A program made the position numbers and the translations under genes. Below, piece after piece: positions 14,336 through 24,093 of a stretch of DNA of 35,515 nt (its first letter is position 1; every line of letters begins with the position of its first letter). The notes under the pieces were generated by a model. The model ran no database searches, had not been told where the DNA came from, and saw nothing but the letters and a program-made list of their open reading frames with translations. Origin of the DNA: a virus; the IMG/VR virus record IMGVR_UViG_3300046517_001915, positions 1 to 35,515 of that record; one strand, given 5' to 3'.

Positions 14336-17290
14336 CTAGTCTCCGAATTTGATTCGAACATTTTCCATCCCCGGCAGTGATTGTCGCGCCATCGTTGAAC
14401 CGGTGAACGTACTGGGATTGATGCCGGCGCTCGCCAACGCCTTCTGTACGTCATCCTTGCCGAGCCAGATCGCCTGACCGGCCTTGAGGCCTTTGGCTAA
14501 TGCTTCCTCGACACGCTGACGATTCGTTCCGGGGGAACTCGTCGCCGCATCATTGTCCTTCGGCAGCACCTTTGCCATCGAATCGATAATGTCCTTGCGT
14601 GCGGCCCCCACGGTTTTCTGATAGTCATACCACGCCCAGCCATCGGGTTTGCCGGGCACCGTCAGCGTCCGCACATCAACCTTTGCCATGCCAAACGTCA
14701 ACGTCGGTGCCACCGTCGGATGGTTGATGCCATTGCGCCACAACAGATCGTCTCGCGGCCCGGAATCTTTCGCGTTCATCGGTACAAACACGGACGGGCT
14801 GATGTTGCGTTCGATGTAATTGCCCCACGATAAGATGTCCTGACCCCAACCGTTGACGTTGGGCAACAGGTCTTTGTTGAAGTAGGGCGAACGGGCTTGG
14901 ACTTCCTTGAGAATCGCATCGACCACCGTCGAGGGATCGCTCATGTCGATCTTGACGTTCTCGGCACCGCCCCGTACGGGGAGCGGATAACGACTGCCCA
15001 GGCGGACATCGCTCTCCGGTGTCTGCGTCAGCCGCCGCAAATCTCCGTAGCCGGGAAACAGGGGCGATGCCATCTGCGTGCCGAACTTGATCAGCTTCGT
15101 TCCCGCCGGCAACGGGCCGTCGATCAGATCGATCCATTGACTGATGCCCTGCAAATAACCACGATCGAGGACCGCCTTGCCCCAGCCCCAGGCGATCGCC
15201 GCGAGCGCCGTCTGCGCGTCGTCCTCGGTTTTGGCATACAGGTAGGTTTCGCGCGCGGTGCTGGTGACGTTGAGCATGCCGGAAAACGGATCAAACCCTT
15301 GCGTTGAGTACGAGCCGGTCATGTTCCCGGCGTCATCGTGAACGGGGATGGCATTCGGCTGCACATGCGCGCGACGCGCATCCTTGGTTGCTTGCGAATC
15401 AAATCCCAGTTGGCCGACGAGGTGACCCAGACCGGTCTGATTCCACGCCCATAGCGTGATGGCCGCGCCGACCGATTGTTGCGCGATGACTTTCGCGCCG
15501 GCTTCCGACCCTTGTTCAGCCAGCGCCATGTCATCGAGCATCGGCTTGGCGAGTGCCTGTAGTGCAATCCCGGTGTCGCTTTGAATCAGTCCAACCCCCG
15601 GCGTGCGTTTGTAGATCCACGACAACAGGTTGGTTGCGACCTTCAAAAACGGCATCGTCCAGAACTTCGCCCACGGATGATTCTGCAGCGCACTTTGCAG
15701 TGCTCCGCCCAATGCGCGTACAGGATCGTTGCCCGCCTGCAGGCCGACCGGCGGATTGAAAGGATTCGAATTGGGCAGTGGGTTGTTGAACGTGACCTCT
15801 GCCACCTTGTCGCGCGCGGTGGCAAAGCGGGTTGCGTCGAAGTTCTCGATGGTGTTCCAGGCATTCGTCAAGGCGTCATCGTGGGACAATCCCGCCTGCC
15901 GGCCACTGCGATACTCCGCGGCGAGTTGTTCGGCCCTGACCCCCAGCGTCGTGTAAAACGCATCCTCCGCGCCGAGCATGACGGTGTGCCGACGTGCCAC
16001 CCGGCCCAGAAAATTGATCGCGCCCAGTTTCCAGCCACTGTCCATCTGGATGCCGAACGTCGATTGCATCAACCGCTGCACGTTGGGGGCGGTGATGGCC
16101 GGCGGTCGACCGGTCCCCAATTTGCTGATGTTCGCAAGCGTCGCCGAATCTTCCATCATATGCGCCAGGCCGACTTTCAATGCATCGCTGACCGCGCTCG
16201 CCGCGCCCTGCATCTTCACGACCGACTCGAGCGCATAGCTCTGGTTGGCTTCGGAGGGTGTCATCCCGCGCGCGCGCCGAATACCCGATTGAAATAGCGA
16301 GGTGAGCACCCCCTCCGGACCCACGTCATTCAGCGTCGCACCGATGTTGCCGACGTTGTTTTTGATGTGCGTTGGAATCGACATCATGTTGTTGATCGCG
16401 TATTCCCGAATCAGATCCCCCCAACCGGCGAGTTTCTGCACTTCGCCGGCTTGCTGCAGCGCCTTGGCGGGATTGCCGATGTTGAGATTCATGGCATCCG
16501 CAATGCCGGCCACCATCTCATCGCCGCCGAACTGCTGCAGCAGGCCTTGCACTTGCGCCACCCCACTGGGCGTATCCATGCGCGCCGCTTTCGTCGCCCG
16601 CAAGATCGCGGTGGAGCGGGCGGCTTCCTTGACGGACCCGGAGAGCACGTTGTGCAGCGCCTGCGTCCGGGCCGCGGTCGACAGGAACTCCACCTTATCG
16701 GCATCGGTCAGCGTGCCGGACTCGAGCGCATCGGCAACGTACGAGGATTGTTTGGCGAGTTTCTCAGACAGTCCACCCAACAATTGCACGCCGGCGTAGG
16801 TTTCGGTATCGGAGAGGATCCGGCCTTTGACCTGCGTCCCCATCAATTCTTCGTAGCTGTAGTTCTGCGCGCGCTGCTTGACGGTTTCCCAGGTTCGAGG
16901 TTCGTTGAATGCGGGATTCGCCTCGACGTGCGTTTTCGCCATCGTCTGGATGATCGACATCGCTTGTTCGGGCGTCTCGAAGGACGCCGGATCGAACTGA
17001 TTCAGGTTGAAGTTTCTGGGGCCGGGACCGGGCGAGGTCTGCCGCGCCAACGTATCTACCGGTGTCGTCGTCGCGGCGCGCAGCGCATCAATCGCCGGGA
17101 GTTTCGGCGCGACAGGTGGAACGACTGCTGGAGAGGTAGGCGCAACCGCATTGGGATTGGCCGCCACCACAGGCGCCTCGACCTGCCCGGCGGCCGGTGC
17201 TGCCATCTCCGCGCCGATCTTCTCAGCGGCCGGCGCTGCCTCTTCGCCCCCTCGCATGAGGGTGCGCAGCAGCTGATCGAAGATCGCCAT
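14336..17290 (-). CDS. Large internal virion protein (T7 gp16-like position), 984 aa
   Basis: This is the largest gene and sits where T7-like phages encode gp16. The N terminus is Ala/Pro-rich (residues 20-70), followed by long helical segments. A motif NNMMSIPTHIKNNVGN near residue 300 is typical of large phage 'polyvalent' or internal virion proteins ('N.l.s.pt...N..gN'). No lysozyme or transglycosylase motif is evident. T7 internal virion proteins form the ejection channel across the cell envelope. The ATG at 17290 overlaps the stop of a 46-aa gene as TAATG. The family is inferred from position, length and that motif. Confidence 0.72.
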   Translation of the reverse strand: MAIFDQLLRTLMRGGEEAAPAAEKIGAEMAAPAAGQVEAPVVAANPNAVAPTSPAVVPPVAPKLPAIDALRAATTTPVDTLARQTSPGPGPRNFNLNQFDPASFETPEQAMSIIQTMAKTHVEANPAFNEPRTWETVKQRAQNYSYEELMGTQVKGRILSDTETYAGVQLLGGLSEKLAKQSSYVADALESGTLTDADKVEFLSTAARTQALHNVLSGSVKEAARSTAILRATKAARMDTPSGVAQVQGLLQQFGGDEMVAGIADAMNLNIGNPAKALQQAGEVQKLAGWGDLIREYAINNMMSIPTHIKNNVGNIGATLNDVGPEGVLTSLFQSGIRRARGMTPSEANQSYALESVVKMQGAASAVSDALKVGLAHMMEDSATLANISKLGTGRPPAITAPNVQRLMQSTFGIQMDSGWKLGAINFLGRVARRHTVMLGAEDAFYTTLGVRAEQLAAEYRSGRQAGLSHDDALTNAWNTIENFDATRFATARDKVAEVTFNNPLPNSNPFNPPVGLQAGNDPVRALGGALQSALQNHPWAKFWTMPFLKVATNLLSWIYKRTPGVGLIQSDTGIALQALAKPMLDDMALAEQGSEAGAKVIAQQSVGAAITLWAWNQTGLGHLVGQLGFDSQATKDARRAHVQPNAIPVHDDAGNMTGSYSTQGFDPFSGMLNVTSTARETYLYAKTEDDAQTALAAIAWGWGKAVLDRGYLQGISQWIDLIDGPLPAGTKLIKFGTQMASPLFPGYGDLRRLTQTPESDVRLGSRYPLPVRGGAENVKIDMSDPSTVVDAILKEVQARSPYFNKDLLPNVNGWGQDILSWGNYIERNISPSVFVPMNAKDSGPRDDLLWRNGINHPTVAPTLTFGMAKVDVRTLTVPGKPDGWAWYDYQKTVGAARKDIIDSMAKVLPKDNDAATSSPGTNRQRVEEALAKGLKAGQAIWLGKDDVQKALASAGINPSTFTGSTMARQSLPGMENVRIKFGD

Positions 17291-17430
17291 TACTCTTCGG
17301 CGCCTTCGGCTTTATCCTCGGCGGCTGATTCTTCCTCGACGGGTTTGCCATAGCCCGCGAGCGCGGCTTCGTCTTCCGCATCCCACTCAGGGCGATACTG
17401 TTCCTGTGGCTCTTGCAATTGCGTCTGCAT
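17290..17430 (-). CDS. Very small acidic protein, 46 aa
   Basis: A short frame runs from ATG 17430 to TAA 17290-17292 and has a strong GAGGGGG ribosome site 4 bases before its start. It begins MQTQLQEPQEQYRPEWDAED, is highly acidic (about 15 Asp/Glu of 46) and has a Gln-rich head. It overlaps the end of the 711-aa gene by 44 bases and the start of the 984-aa gene by one base (TAATG), so it is placed to be translationally coupled. A role as assembly partner of an internal virion protein is possible but unsupported. Confidence 0.65.
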   Translation of the reverse strand: MQTQLQEPQEQYRPEWDAEDEAALAGYGKPVEEESAAEDKAEGAEE

Positions 17431-19522
17431 CGATCCCCCTCATCAAAGCCAGTTTTGCAAACTCGGTTTGGTAATCGGTCGGTGCGGCTTTCGCATCCGC
17501 GACCCCGTGCGCTGCGTACAAATCTTTCTCGGGATACCACAGTAGCGCCTGTAAATCCGCCAATGCGATCTGCACGCTCTGCGCCTCATTGACGCCGGTC
17601 AGCGCGTGCGTCGCGGTCTGGCGCATGTACGCGCGCTGCGCGCCGTTGAGCGGGGCGTCCTGCAGCATTGTCTCATGTTCAACCAACCCTTTCGCGACGC
17701 GATTGAGTTCGGAGCGGTCGACAAATCCGCCTTTGCGGTAGTTGCCAAAGATGACGCGCGCGGCGCGGCGGAGTGACTCGGGTTTGGCCGCACCGACGTC
17801 CTTGATACGCACGCCAGCTGTCTTTGCCAATTCCGGCGTCAACAGACCGCGGAATTTATCGAGGCGCATCGCTTCGGTTTCGGGACTGATCTTCGGCGTC
17901 AGCGTGCCGGTGATCCGGCCCCACATGCGCATCCACCAACGGTCCATCGTCAGTTGATCGAAATTGCCGTGCAGGTTCTGAAAGAAACCGTTGCCGATCT
18001 TCGGCCCGAACATGGCCGAGCCATACACTTGGGTGCTCATCAATTCGCCCGAGATCTTGCCGCCGTACTTGGCAATCAGCCCGTTCAATTCCTTCACGGT
18101 GAACTGCGTCTCGAGGAACTTGACCGCGTCGTCTTCGCCTAGATCTTTCACCAACCGGTTGAAGCCGATGAACGCATTGGAGATCGACGGTGAGGATTTC
18201 CCGGCATAGGTGATCGTTTCGGGGAAGATCCCACCGGCCGCTTTGAATTCGGTGTAAGCGCGATCCGCGAAGCGCGCGTTGTCGGCCACCGCCGTGCCGT
18301 TCGACATGAACGCAACCGCCGCTTCCCATGCGGTGGCACTGTAGGGATCCTCGAGAATCTCGGGATGGACGAGCGCCGCGATCTGCTTGGCCCCCGTCAC
18401 CCGGTCGCGATACCACGTCGCGGCGTTGCCATCCTTCGCCATGGCAGCGAGGGTTTCACGCTGCATCGTCTGCGCAATGACCGGGATGTTCTCGGGGGTT
18501 TCCGCGATGGGTTTCTGCTGCGTCATCAGATAATCGCCGAACTCGCGCTGGTTGCGGAACGGCCCGATGTGCCCCGCCTCCGCCGCGCCCATGCCCGGCG
18601 TCATGCCTTTCAGTTCACCCTTCGCGAGGCGAATCAAACCATCCGTCACGCCTTTCGCCGTGAGCCAGGCCAGGCGGGCCGTCTTTGGAATCACGAGTCC
18701 CAGTGCCGACCATTCGCCGCCGTTGACGATGCGCCCGGTCAGTTCATCGTAGTTGCCGGAATCGAGCGCCTTCTGCACATCCCCATTGTTGATGTGGAGT
18801 TTGTCGAGCAGCCACGGCGAGATGGTCTTCTCACCTTTGGTCGGATCTTGAAACACCATGCCGGTGATGGCATCGGAAATGACCGATGGGATCTTTGCCG
18901 CATTTGAAATCTTGCCGACACCAGCCGAGCCAATCGCCAACGCCGATAGATAGGTGCCGATCTCTTCCGTCTGCGAAATCGGCACCGGGCCATACGGTGT
19001 TTGTTCGCCCATCTTCGGGACTTCAATCGGCATCGGCTCCTTACCCACCATTGCGGAGCCTAACGAGCCCACAAAGTTGACGCCTTCCTCGACGGCCTTT
19101 GCGGTTGCGTTGTACATCATGCGCGTCAGTTGCAGGTTGCCGAGTTCATCGGGGCTCAGATCCGCCGTGCTCAATGGCGTTGCACCAAGCTCGTTCAGCG
19201 TTGAAGGCAAGTGATAATCAGAGGATTTCTCATCGAGCGTTCTGGGATCCGGTGCCACCGCGTAGCGCGGATCGAACTGATCCACCCCAGCCCCCGGCGC
19301 CGGCAGATTGCCATCGCTGGCGGCTTGCGGATAGTTGTACTGCACAATCCCGGGGCCGGCCGGATAGTCACCTTTGATTTCTCGCGCCGCGGTATCGCGC
19401 GCATCTTCCGCTTGCGCTTTCTGTTCCATGTCGAAGCGCGACCGTGCCACCCCGGCAGGAGATGTCGCATAGTTGCGCGCGCTCACGTAATCCGACAGCG
19501 AGGTATCTTCAGCCACCGACAT
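17387..19522 (-). CDS. Internal virion / polyvalent-type protein (DUF7178-like), 711 aa
   Basis: The protein is long and largely helical. Between about residues 500 and 545 it has the stretch GPKIGNGFFQNLHGNF followed by LTMDRWWMRMWGRITG, which I recognise as typical of DUF7178-type domains of phage polyvalent or internal virion proteins. The N terminus is Pro/Gly-rich and probably disordered. The gene lies between the 558-aa internal virion gene and the 984-aa one, the place of T7-like ejection proteins. The start ATG 19522 has an AAAGGGG ribosome site and overlaps the previous gene by 14 bases. Confidence 0.7.
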   Translation of the reverse strand: MSVAEDTSLSDYVSARNYATSPAGVARSRFDMEQKAQAEDARDTAAREIKGDYPAGPGIVQYNYPQAASDGNLPAPGAGVDQFDPRYAVAPDPRTLDEKSSDYHLPSTLNELGATPLSTADLSPDELGNLQLTRMMYNATAKAVEEGVNFVGSLGSAMVGKEPMPIEVPKMGEQTPYGPVPISQTEEIGTYLSALAIGSAGVGKISNAAKIPSVISDAITGMVFQDPTKGEKTISPWLLDKLHINNGDVQKALDSGNYDELTGRIVNGGEWSALGLVIPKTARLAWLTAKGVTDGLIRLAKGELKGMTPGMGAAEAGHIGPFRNQREFGDYLMTQQKPIAETPENIPVIAQTMQRETLAAMAKDGNAATWYRDRVTGAKQIAALVHPEILEDPYSATAWEAAVAFMSNGTAVADNARFADRAYTEFKAAGGIFPETITYAGKSSPSISNAFIGFNRLVKDLGEDDAVKFLETQFTVKELNGLIAKYGGKISGELMSTQVYGSAMFGPKIGNGFFQNLHGNFDQLTMDRWWMRMWGRITGTLTPKISPETEAMRLDKFRGLLTPELAKTAGVRIKDVGAAKPESLRRAARVIFGNYRKGGFVDRSELNRVAKGLVEHETMLQDAPLNGAQRAYMRQTATHALTGVNEAQSVQIALADLQALLWYPEKDLYAAHGVADAKAAPTDYQTEFAKLALMRGIDADAIARATGTVSP

Positions 19523-21185
19523 CGACCCCTTTGTTCTGTTGTTGGGCCTGGTTCAAATTCTGCAGACGCGAAAGATAGCTGAGATAATCCGGCAACTGAT
19601 TGAGCAGCGCATCCTGCTCTGGCTTCGATAGCGTCTTGTCCGTCAGGATCTTGTCTTCGATGCCGTTGCGCGTGATGCCTGTCTTGGGGTGTCCATCGAG
19701 GTCGAAGACGTCGGGATATTTCACGCGCAATGTCGATCCCAGCGACGCCGCTTTGCCGGCTGTCGTCTGCATGTAGGGACCGATGTTGTTGAGCGTCCAT
19801 GACAGCAGTCCGGCGCGTTCTCCGGTGGGCGTATGCTGCGCGATGTTGTCGAGATTGAACTTGAACTCGGCAAGCGCCGCGGCCACCTTGGGTTGGTTGT
19901 TGAATACGGCGCGCATGATGTCTTCGGTCGATGCGCCTTGCCCCATCGTTGCCACGTCAGCCCCAAGAAATCCCGCCGCGCGCGTAATTGCTTCTTTGTA
20001 GTAAGGATCGTTGAAGATCGGCTCGTTCAGTTTCGTCAACTGCGTCTTGATGTCGAGGTAGGTCTTCGAAGACAACATTCCTTTGGCGAGCGCCATGTCG
20101 GCGTCATCGCCAAGCTTGACGGAATCCGCCGTCTGATCGATCGGCGATTTGGACCGAGCCTGCGAGATCGCGAGCGCTATCGAGGAGACAAGCGTGCGGT
20201 TGTCGATCGCCTCGCCATCTCTATGCAAGAATGATGACGCCGCCGTTATCTGTCCCGAATCCAGGTTCATCGAGGCAAGTTGTGAGTCGGTTTGAATCTG
20301 CCCGCTGATGATGCCGCGGATCGCGCTGATGGCCGTTTCGTGGCGCGCATCGGTCCTGAGTTTGTCTTCTTGTTCGATTGATTTGTCATGCAGCGAGATC
20401 ATGCTCGAGATCACACTCGCCTTCATCTCCTCAGTGACGTTCGGATCATCGATTGCTCTGACCTGATCCACGAATTGTGTCAGGGCCGTTCCCGAATTCG
20501 ACTGCGCAGAAAAATCGATCAACTTGCCGTACAGACTCTCCTTGCTGATGTGCTCGTCAACCGCCTTGAAAGTCTCGCGGGTATACATTCCGGATTCCAC
20601 GTTGCTCCGGTTCGTCCGCTTGGCGAGATCAAACTCACCTGCAGCGATGTTCTCATCGACCGCATCGACCCCGGAAAAAGCTCTGTCCTGACCGCGGCGT
20701 TGGATCAGCGCGTCCTGCAATTGTGCGGCGTGCTGATTGATGACGGAGGTGCTCATGTACTGGGCGATCTGACGTTGATGAGAGGGCAGTTTCGCGTAGG
20801 TGGCTTCCTCGATGGGTTTCATTTGGTCGCGAAACGCCTTCTCGCCGAATGTGCCCTGCTCGGGATGTTGTGGATCGAGCAGATCGGAAGCATCGCGCAG
20901 CGTGCCATCGGGTTGTTTGATCTGGCGCTGTTCGTAGATGTCGGTCGAAATACTTTTGGCGGTTTGCGCCATGGCGCCGGCGGTTTGTTGACCGACGACG
21001 CGATCCTGCAGTTGTTGATCGGCGACCGCAGCCTCCGCAAAGCGCGCGAGTTCAGAACTGGTATTCTCGAGGCCATGCTGCAGGGCGACGTAGGGCGCCG
21101 CCGCTTGTCCCGGGGTCGGCGCCGCATTGGCTGCCTCCGCCAGAATTTTGTCCGTTTCACCCGTAAACCCGCGCGGTATCTCCAC
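19509..21185 (-). CDS. Internal virion protein (T7 gp15-like position)
   Basis: A long helical protein of about 558 aa, rich in Gln, Ala and Asp, without cysteine-rich or catalytic motifs. Residues such as QQLQDRVVGQQTAGAMAQTAKSI, followed by many short helices, resemble T7 gp15-type ejection proteins. It follows a gp14-like gene. GTG 21185 shares one base with the previous stop (TAGTG) and has GGTGGGG upstream. TTG 21200 and GTG 21197 are alternatives that would add four to five residues. Function is inferred from order and composition. Confidence 0.7.
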   Translation of the reverse strand: MEIPRGFTGETDKILAEAANAAPTPGQAAAPYVALQHGLENTSSELARFAEAAVADQQLQDRVVGQQTAGAMAQTAKSISTDIYEQRQIKQPDGTLRDASDLLDPQHPEQGTFGEKAFRDQMKPIEEATYAKLPSHQRQIAQYMSTSVINQHAAQLQDALIQRRGQDRAFSGVDAVDENIAAGEFDLAKRTNRSNVESGMYTRETFKAVDEHISKESLYGKLIDFSAQSNSGTALTQFVDQVRAIDDPNVTEEMKASVISSMISLHDKSIEQEDKLRTDARHETAISAIRGIISGQIQTDSQLASMNLDSGQITAASSFLHRDGEAIDNRTLVSSIALAISQARSKSPIDQTADSVKLGDDADMALAKGMLSSKTYLDIKTQLTKLNEPIFNDPYYKEAITRAAGFLGADVATMGQGASTEDIMRAVFNNQPKVAAALAEFKFNLDNIAQHTPTGERAGLLSWTLNNIGPYMQTTAGKAASLGSTLRVKYPDVFDLDGHPKTGITRNGIEDKILTDKTLSKPEQDALLNQLPDYLSYLSRLQNLNQAQQQNKGVDVGG

Positions 21186-21616
21186 TACTGACCCCACCAA
21201 CCGGCCGCTTTACCGCCGCTGTAGATGCTCCCGGCCAGTTCTGCTGCGTTGGAAAAGTAGTTGCCGACCTGCTGGTATTGAACGGCTTTGTTTTCCAGAC
21301 TCGCCCCTTTCAGACGTTGTTGGGTCAGGTAGGCGTCGGCCGCAACGGCGCGATGAAATTGATCCTTGGTTTCCTGCATGACGGTGGCGGCAGAGCCGAC
21401 GCCGACATCAACCCCGGAGGCGGCATAGCGCGATGACTGTTGCCCCAGTGTGGTCAACTCCTGCTGGCGCATCGTGCGGAAATCTTCCTGCCAACTGAAC
21501 TTGATCGCGCGCGACTGGGAACGGCTGGCGTTGTTGGCCTTTTGCGCGGCGGATTTGCCGGCCACTCCTTGACCAATGGCCGCGACTCCTTCAATGACCG
21601 CTGGCACCCACGACAT
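21185..21616 (-). CDS. Internal virion protein (T7 gp14-like), 143 aa
   Basis: The N-terminal 25 residues are hydrophobic and Gly/Ala-rich (VIEGVAAIGQGVAG), followed by a long helix with KSAAQKANNASRSQS. A segment YAASGVDVGVGSAATVMQET is characteristic of gp14-like proteins ('a.sGv..g.gSa..v...t'). The C terminus is Gly-rich and ends GGKAAGWWGQ. T7 gp14 inserts into the outer membrane during ejection; this one is placed accordingly, after tail tubular protein B. The ATG overlaps the preceding stop as TAATG. Confidence 0.8.
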   Translation of the reverse strand: MSWVPAVIEGVAAIGQGVAGKSAAQKANNASRSQSRAIKFSWQEDFRTMRQQELTTLGQQSSRYAASGVDVGVGSAATVMQETKDQFHRAVAADAYLTQQRLKGASLENKAVQYQQVGNYFSNAAELAGSIYSGGKAAGWWGQ

Positions 21617-24093
21617 TACCCCTCCTCCGTCGTCATCAGGCCGAAGATCCCGGTCAGGTGCAGCGGCAGCGGCAAGTCTTGTTCGATGACAATTTTCCCG
21701 TCACTGCCGAAATTCGCGATCTTCACATCCCCCGAGAATAGGCCGGTCGCCGCGTCATAGAAATCATCCTGCGTTTTTTCATTCGGCCGGACGCCGTTCA
21801 ACTTGGGCATCGCCGAGGTGAGTAGCCGCATGACCGGCAACACCCAACGGATCTTCTGCGACTGACTCGTCATCTGCTGTTGGGATTCCAGGCGGTTGGG
21901 TTCGATGCGCGCGACGTAACCAAAACCAATTGAGACGGTGGAACCGAGCACCGTCTCCACATTGATCCGGCCCGCGTAATCGGGAATGAACTGACCCAGG
22001 TACACGCCATCCTCGACCACTTGCACGACCCGTCCGGCAAACCGCGCCGGCATCGTCAGTTGAGTATCCCCCGTTCCTGTCTGTTGCACGAACGAGTCCA
22101 GATGCACCGACCAGTCCTTACCGGCGTAAGGCGTCACCGTCCACGCCAGCGGCTCATCAAGATTGATCTGGTCGGCAAAGAACGTCGGAGTGGCATCGAA
22201 CAGGTTCTGGCTGGTGCCTTCCATGATTTCGAAACAGGGATGGTTTTCGAAGGCGCCGATCGCGGGGTTGTAGGTGTAGCGATTGACCAACGTAATCAGC
22301 GACATCCCATTGCCGTCATACCCCGTCAGGATGTCGATCACCGGGTCGCTGAGCGAATGTTTGTGCCAGGCCAGCGCATGGTAGGCCGTTTGACTCGGCG
22401 CATAACTCATGCCCATGAGTGCCCCATCCGTTCGCACGGCCCACAAATACGTCTCTGTACTCTGGAAACTCGCCAGTCGTTTCAGGCGATTCTTCATCGT
22501 GAAGAGGTGTTCGGCGAACGACGTCAGATCCCACGATTGCCAGGTTTGCAAATCGTTGGAGAATTGCACTTGGCGGATCTGCCGATCATCGATCGTCGGG
22601 AAGAACACATCGCCGTCGACTTCGGTGGCATGGATCTCCTTCGAACAGTTGTAACCGTTGATGCGGATGAACGAGACATTGGTCGGGGTCCACGGTCGGG
22701 CGAACTGTGCATACACCCCGGCACTGGTGCCAATGAACAGGATCTGCGCCGAGAAGATCCAGCGGATGATCGAGTTGTCGGCGCTCGCGAGACGAAACAG
22801 AATCCCGTCGTCGTCATTGACCCCGAGTGTGAAATCCAGACTTCGGGCAGACCCCACGATCATCGCCGCGGCGATGACGGAGGGCGCATCCGGTGGGCCA
22901 CTGCCGACGAGGCGTTGTTCGTGGAATGCCATCTCCCCTGGCCAACCTCGCCCTCGAGGCGAATAGGAATCGTCAATTGCCCAGGCCGCGACCGCAATGT
23001 CATAGTCTTTGTCTAACGGAATCGTTGCGCCGCGCGCGATCCAATAGGTCGCCGTATTCGCCCCCACACCGGGCTCGTTGGTCGACGCACCGATGTTCGT
23101 TGCGATACATTCGTAGTAAATCCCACCGTGCAGCATCAGAAATGGTCCCGACCACAGCGGTTCGGAATCGCCTTGTGCGTTGTTGGTTTTCTTGAATTCG
23201 TAGTTCGTGATCTCGGGGCTGACGACCGAGCCGCCCAACGAGAAGAATCCCAGAATTCCGGTCCCGTCGCCTTTGCTGCTGTAGTACTTGAACGATATGT
23301 TGTAGGTCGTGACAAACCCGACCGTGCTCGCAATGTCCACTACCGCACTGCCCGGCACCACGGCGCTGATGTACTTGTTCAGCACCTCCGCGATCCCGAC
23401 CGTGGTAGACCCGCCATCGGCTTGATAGAACGAACTGAGCACCAACTGCCCCTTCGAGGAGACGGCGTAAATACCCGAGACTTGGAAATAGGCATTACCG
23501 ACGACACCGGCTGCGGAATAGGTGATCTTCAGTGTCCACGTCGAGGTCTGAGAGATGGGCGAGGCGTCATCCTCGTAGGTGTAGAGCGGCGCGATGAAAT
23601 TGACCCCGGGATCGGTCAGCGCCACCGGCGTCTTGAACGTGATCTTGCGCGGCCGATGCGCGGGCGAATAGATAATGACGGTATCGTTGTACTGGGCAAC
23701 GCCCAGACTTTTCAGGTCGCTCAAGGTGTAGGGACTGACGTCGTGACCAATCACCTGGAAGGTCGGCAGTGCATACACCCAGGCTTCCCCCGGCACCATG
23801 AGCAGCACGATGTCGGCTGACTCACCCCGCAGGGCAAACGTCCGATAGCTCAGGCCATCGGTGGGGGCATTCGGAATATCGTCCGTGACGTCGCGGCCGA
23901 ACTTGAAGCCTTCACGTTTGTAGGCCCCGCCTTGCGGCAGCACAATCATGTTAGTCAGTTCCCGACAACCGGAACGGTAGACGTCGGCGGCGTTCATGCC
24001 GAACAACTGATCCCCAGCCACCCGGGAGCCGACCCGGGGAGAGGTTTCACCGAATATGAAATTCGTGATCAACGCATGGAAGCGCGCCGGCAT
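21616..24093 (-). CDS. Tail tubular protein B (T7 gp12-like nozzle protein)
   Basis: This 825-aa protein begins with a typical gp12-like N terminus: FIFGETSPRVGSRVAGDQL, then YRSGCRELTNMIVLPQGGAYKREGFKF, matching 'F..GelSPr...R.D...y..g...l.N.....G....R.gt.fv'. Later beta-rich blades include WAIDDSYSPRGRGWPGEMAFHEQRLVGSG, also a hallmark of the family. The protein forms the nozzle of the short tail in T7-type phages. It lies immediately downstream of tail tubular A with a one-base overlap (TAATG). The assignment is secure at the family level. Confidence 0.9.
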   Translation of the reverse strand: MPARFHALITNFIFGETSPRVGSRVAGDQLFGMNAADVYRSGCRELTNMIVLPQGGAYKREGFKFGRDVTDDIPNAPTDGLSYRTFALRGESADIVLLMVPGEAWVYALPTFQVIGHDVSPYTLSDLKSLGVAQYNDTVIIYSPAHRPRKITFKTPVALTDPGVNFIAPLYTYEDDASPISQTSTWTLKITYSAAGVVGNAYFQVSGIYAVSSKGQLVLSSFYQADGGSTTVGIAEVLNKYISAVVPGSAVVDIASTVGFVTTYNISFKYYSSKGDGTGILGFFSLGGSVVSPEITNYEFKKTNNAQGDSEPLWSGPFLMLHGGIYYECIATNIGASTNEPGVGANTATYWIARGATIPLDKDYDIAVAAWAIDDSYSPRGRGWPGEMAFHEQRLVGSGPPDAPSVIAAAMIVGSARSLDFTLGVNDDDGILFRLASADNSIIRWIFSAQILFIGTSAGVYAQFARPWTPTNVSFIRINGYNCSKEIHATEVDGDVFFPTIDDRQIRQVQFSNDLQTWQSWDLTSFAEHLFTMKNRLKRLASFQSTETYLWAVRTDGALMGMSYAPSQTAYHALAWHKHSLSDPVIDILTGYDGNGMSLITLVNRYTYNPAIGAFENHPCFEIMEGTSQNLFDATPTFFADQINLDEPLAWTVTPYAGKDWSVHLDSFVQQTGTGDTQLTMPARFAGRVVQVVEDGVYLGQFIPDYAGRINVETVLGSTVSIGFGYVARIEPNRLESQQQMTSQSQKIRWVLPVMRLLTSAMPKLNGVRPNEKTQDDFYDAATGLFSGDVKIANFGSDGKIVIEQDLPLPLHLTGIFGLMTTEEG

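Noticed and set aside
16367-17353. 328-codon open frame on the + strand
   Set aside because: It is antisense to the large internal virion gene, with an Arg-rich low-complexity product and no ribosome site; a shadow frame.
22021-23016. 331-codon open frame on the + strand
   Set aside because: Antisense to tail tubular protein B, whose family match is clear; no domain in the antisense product.
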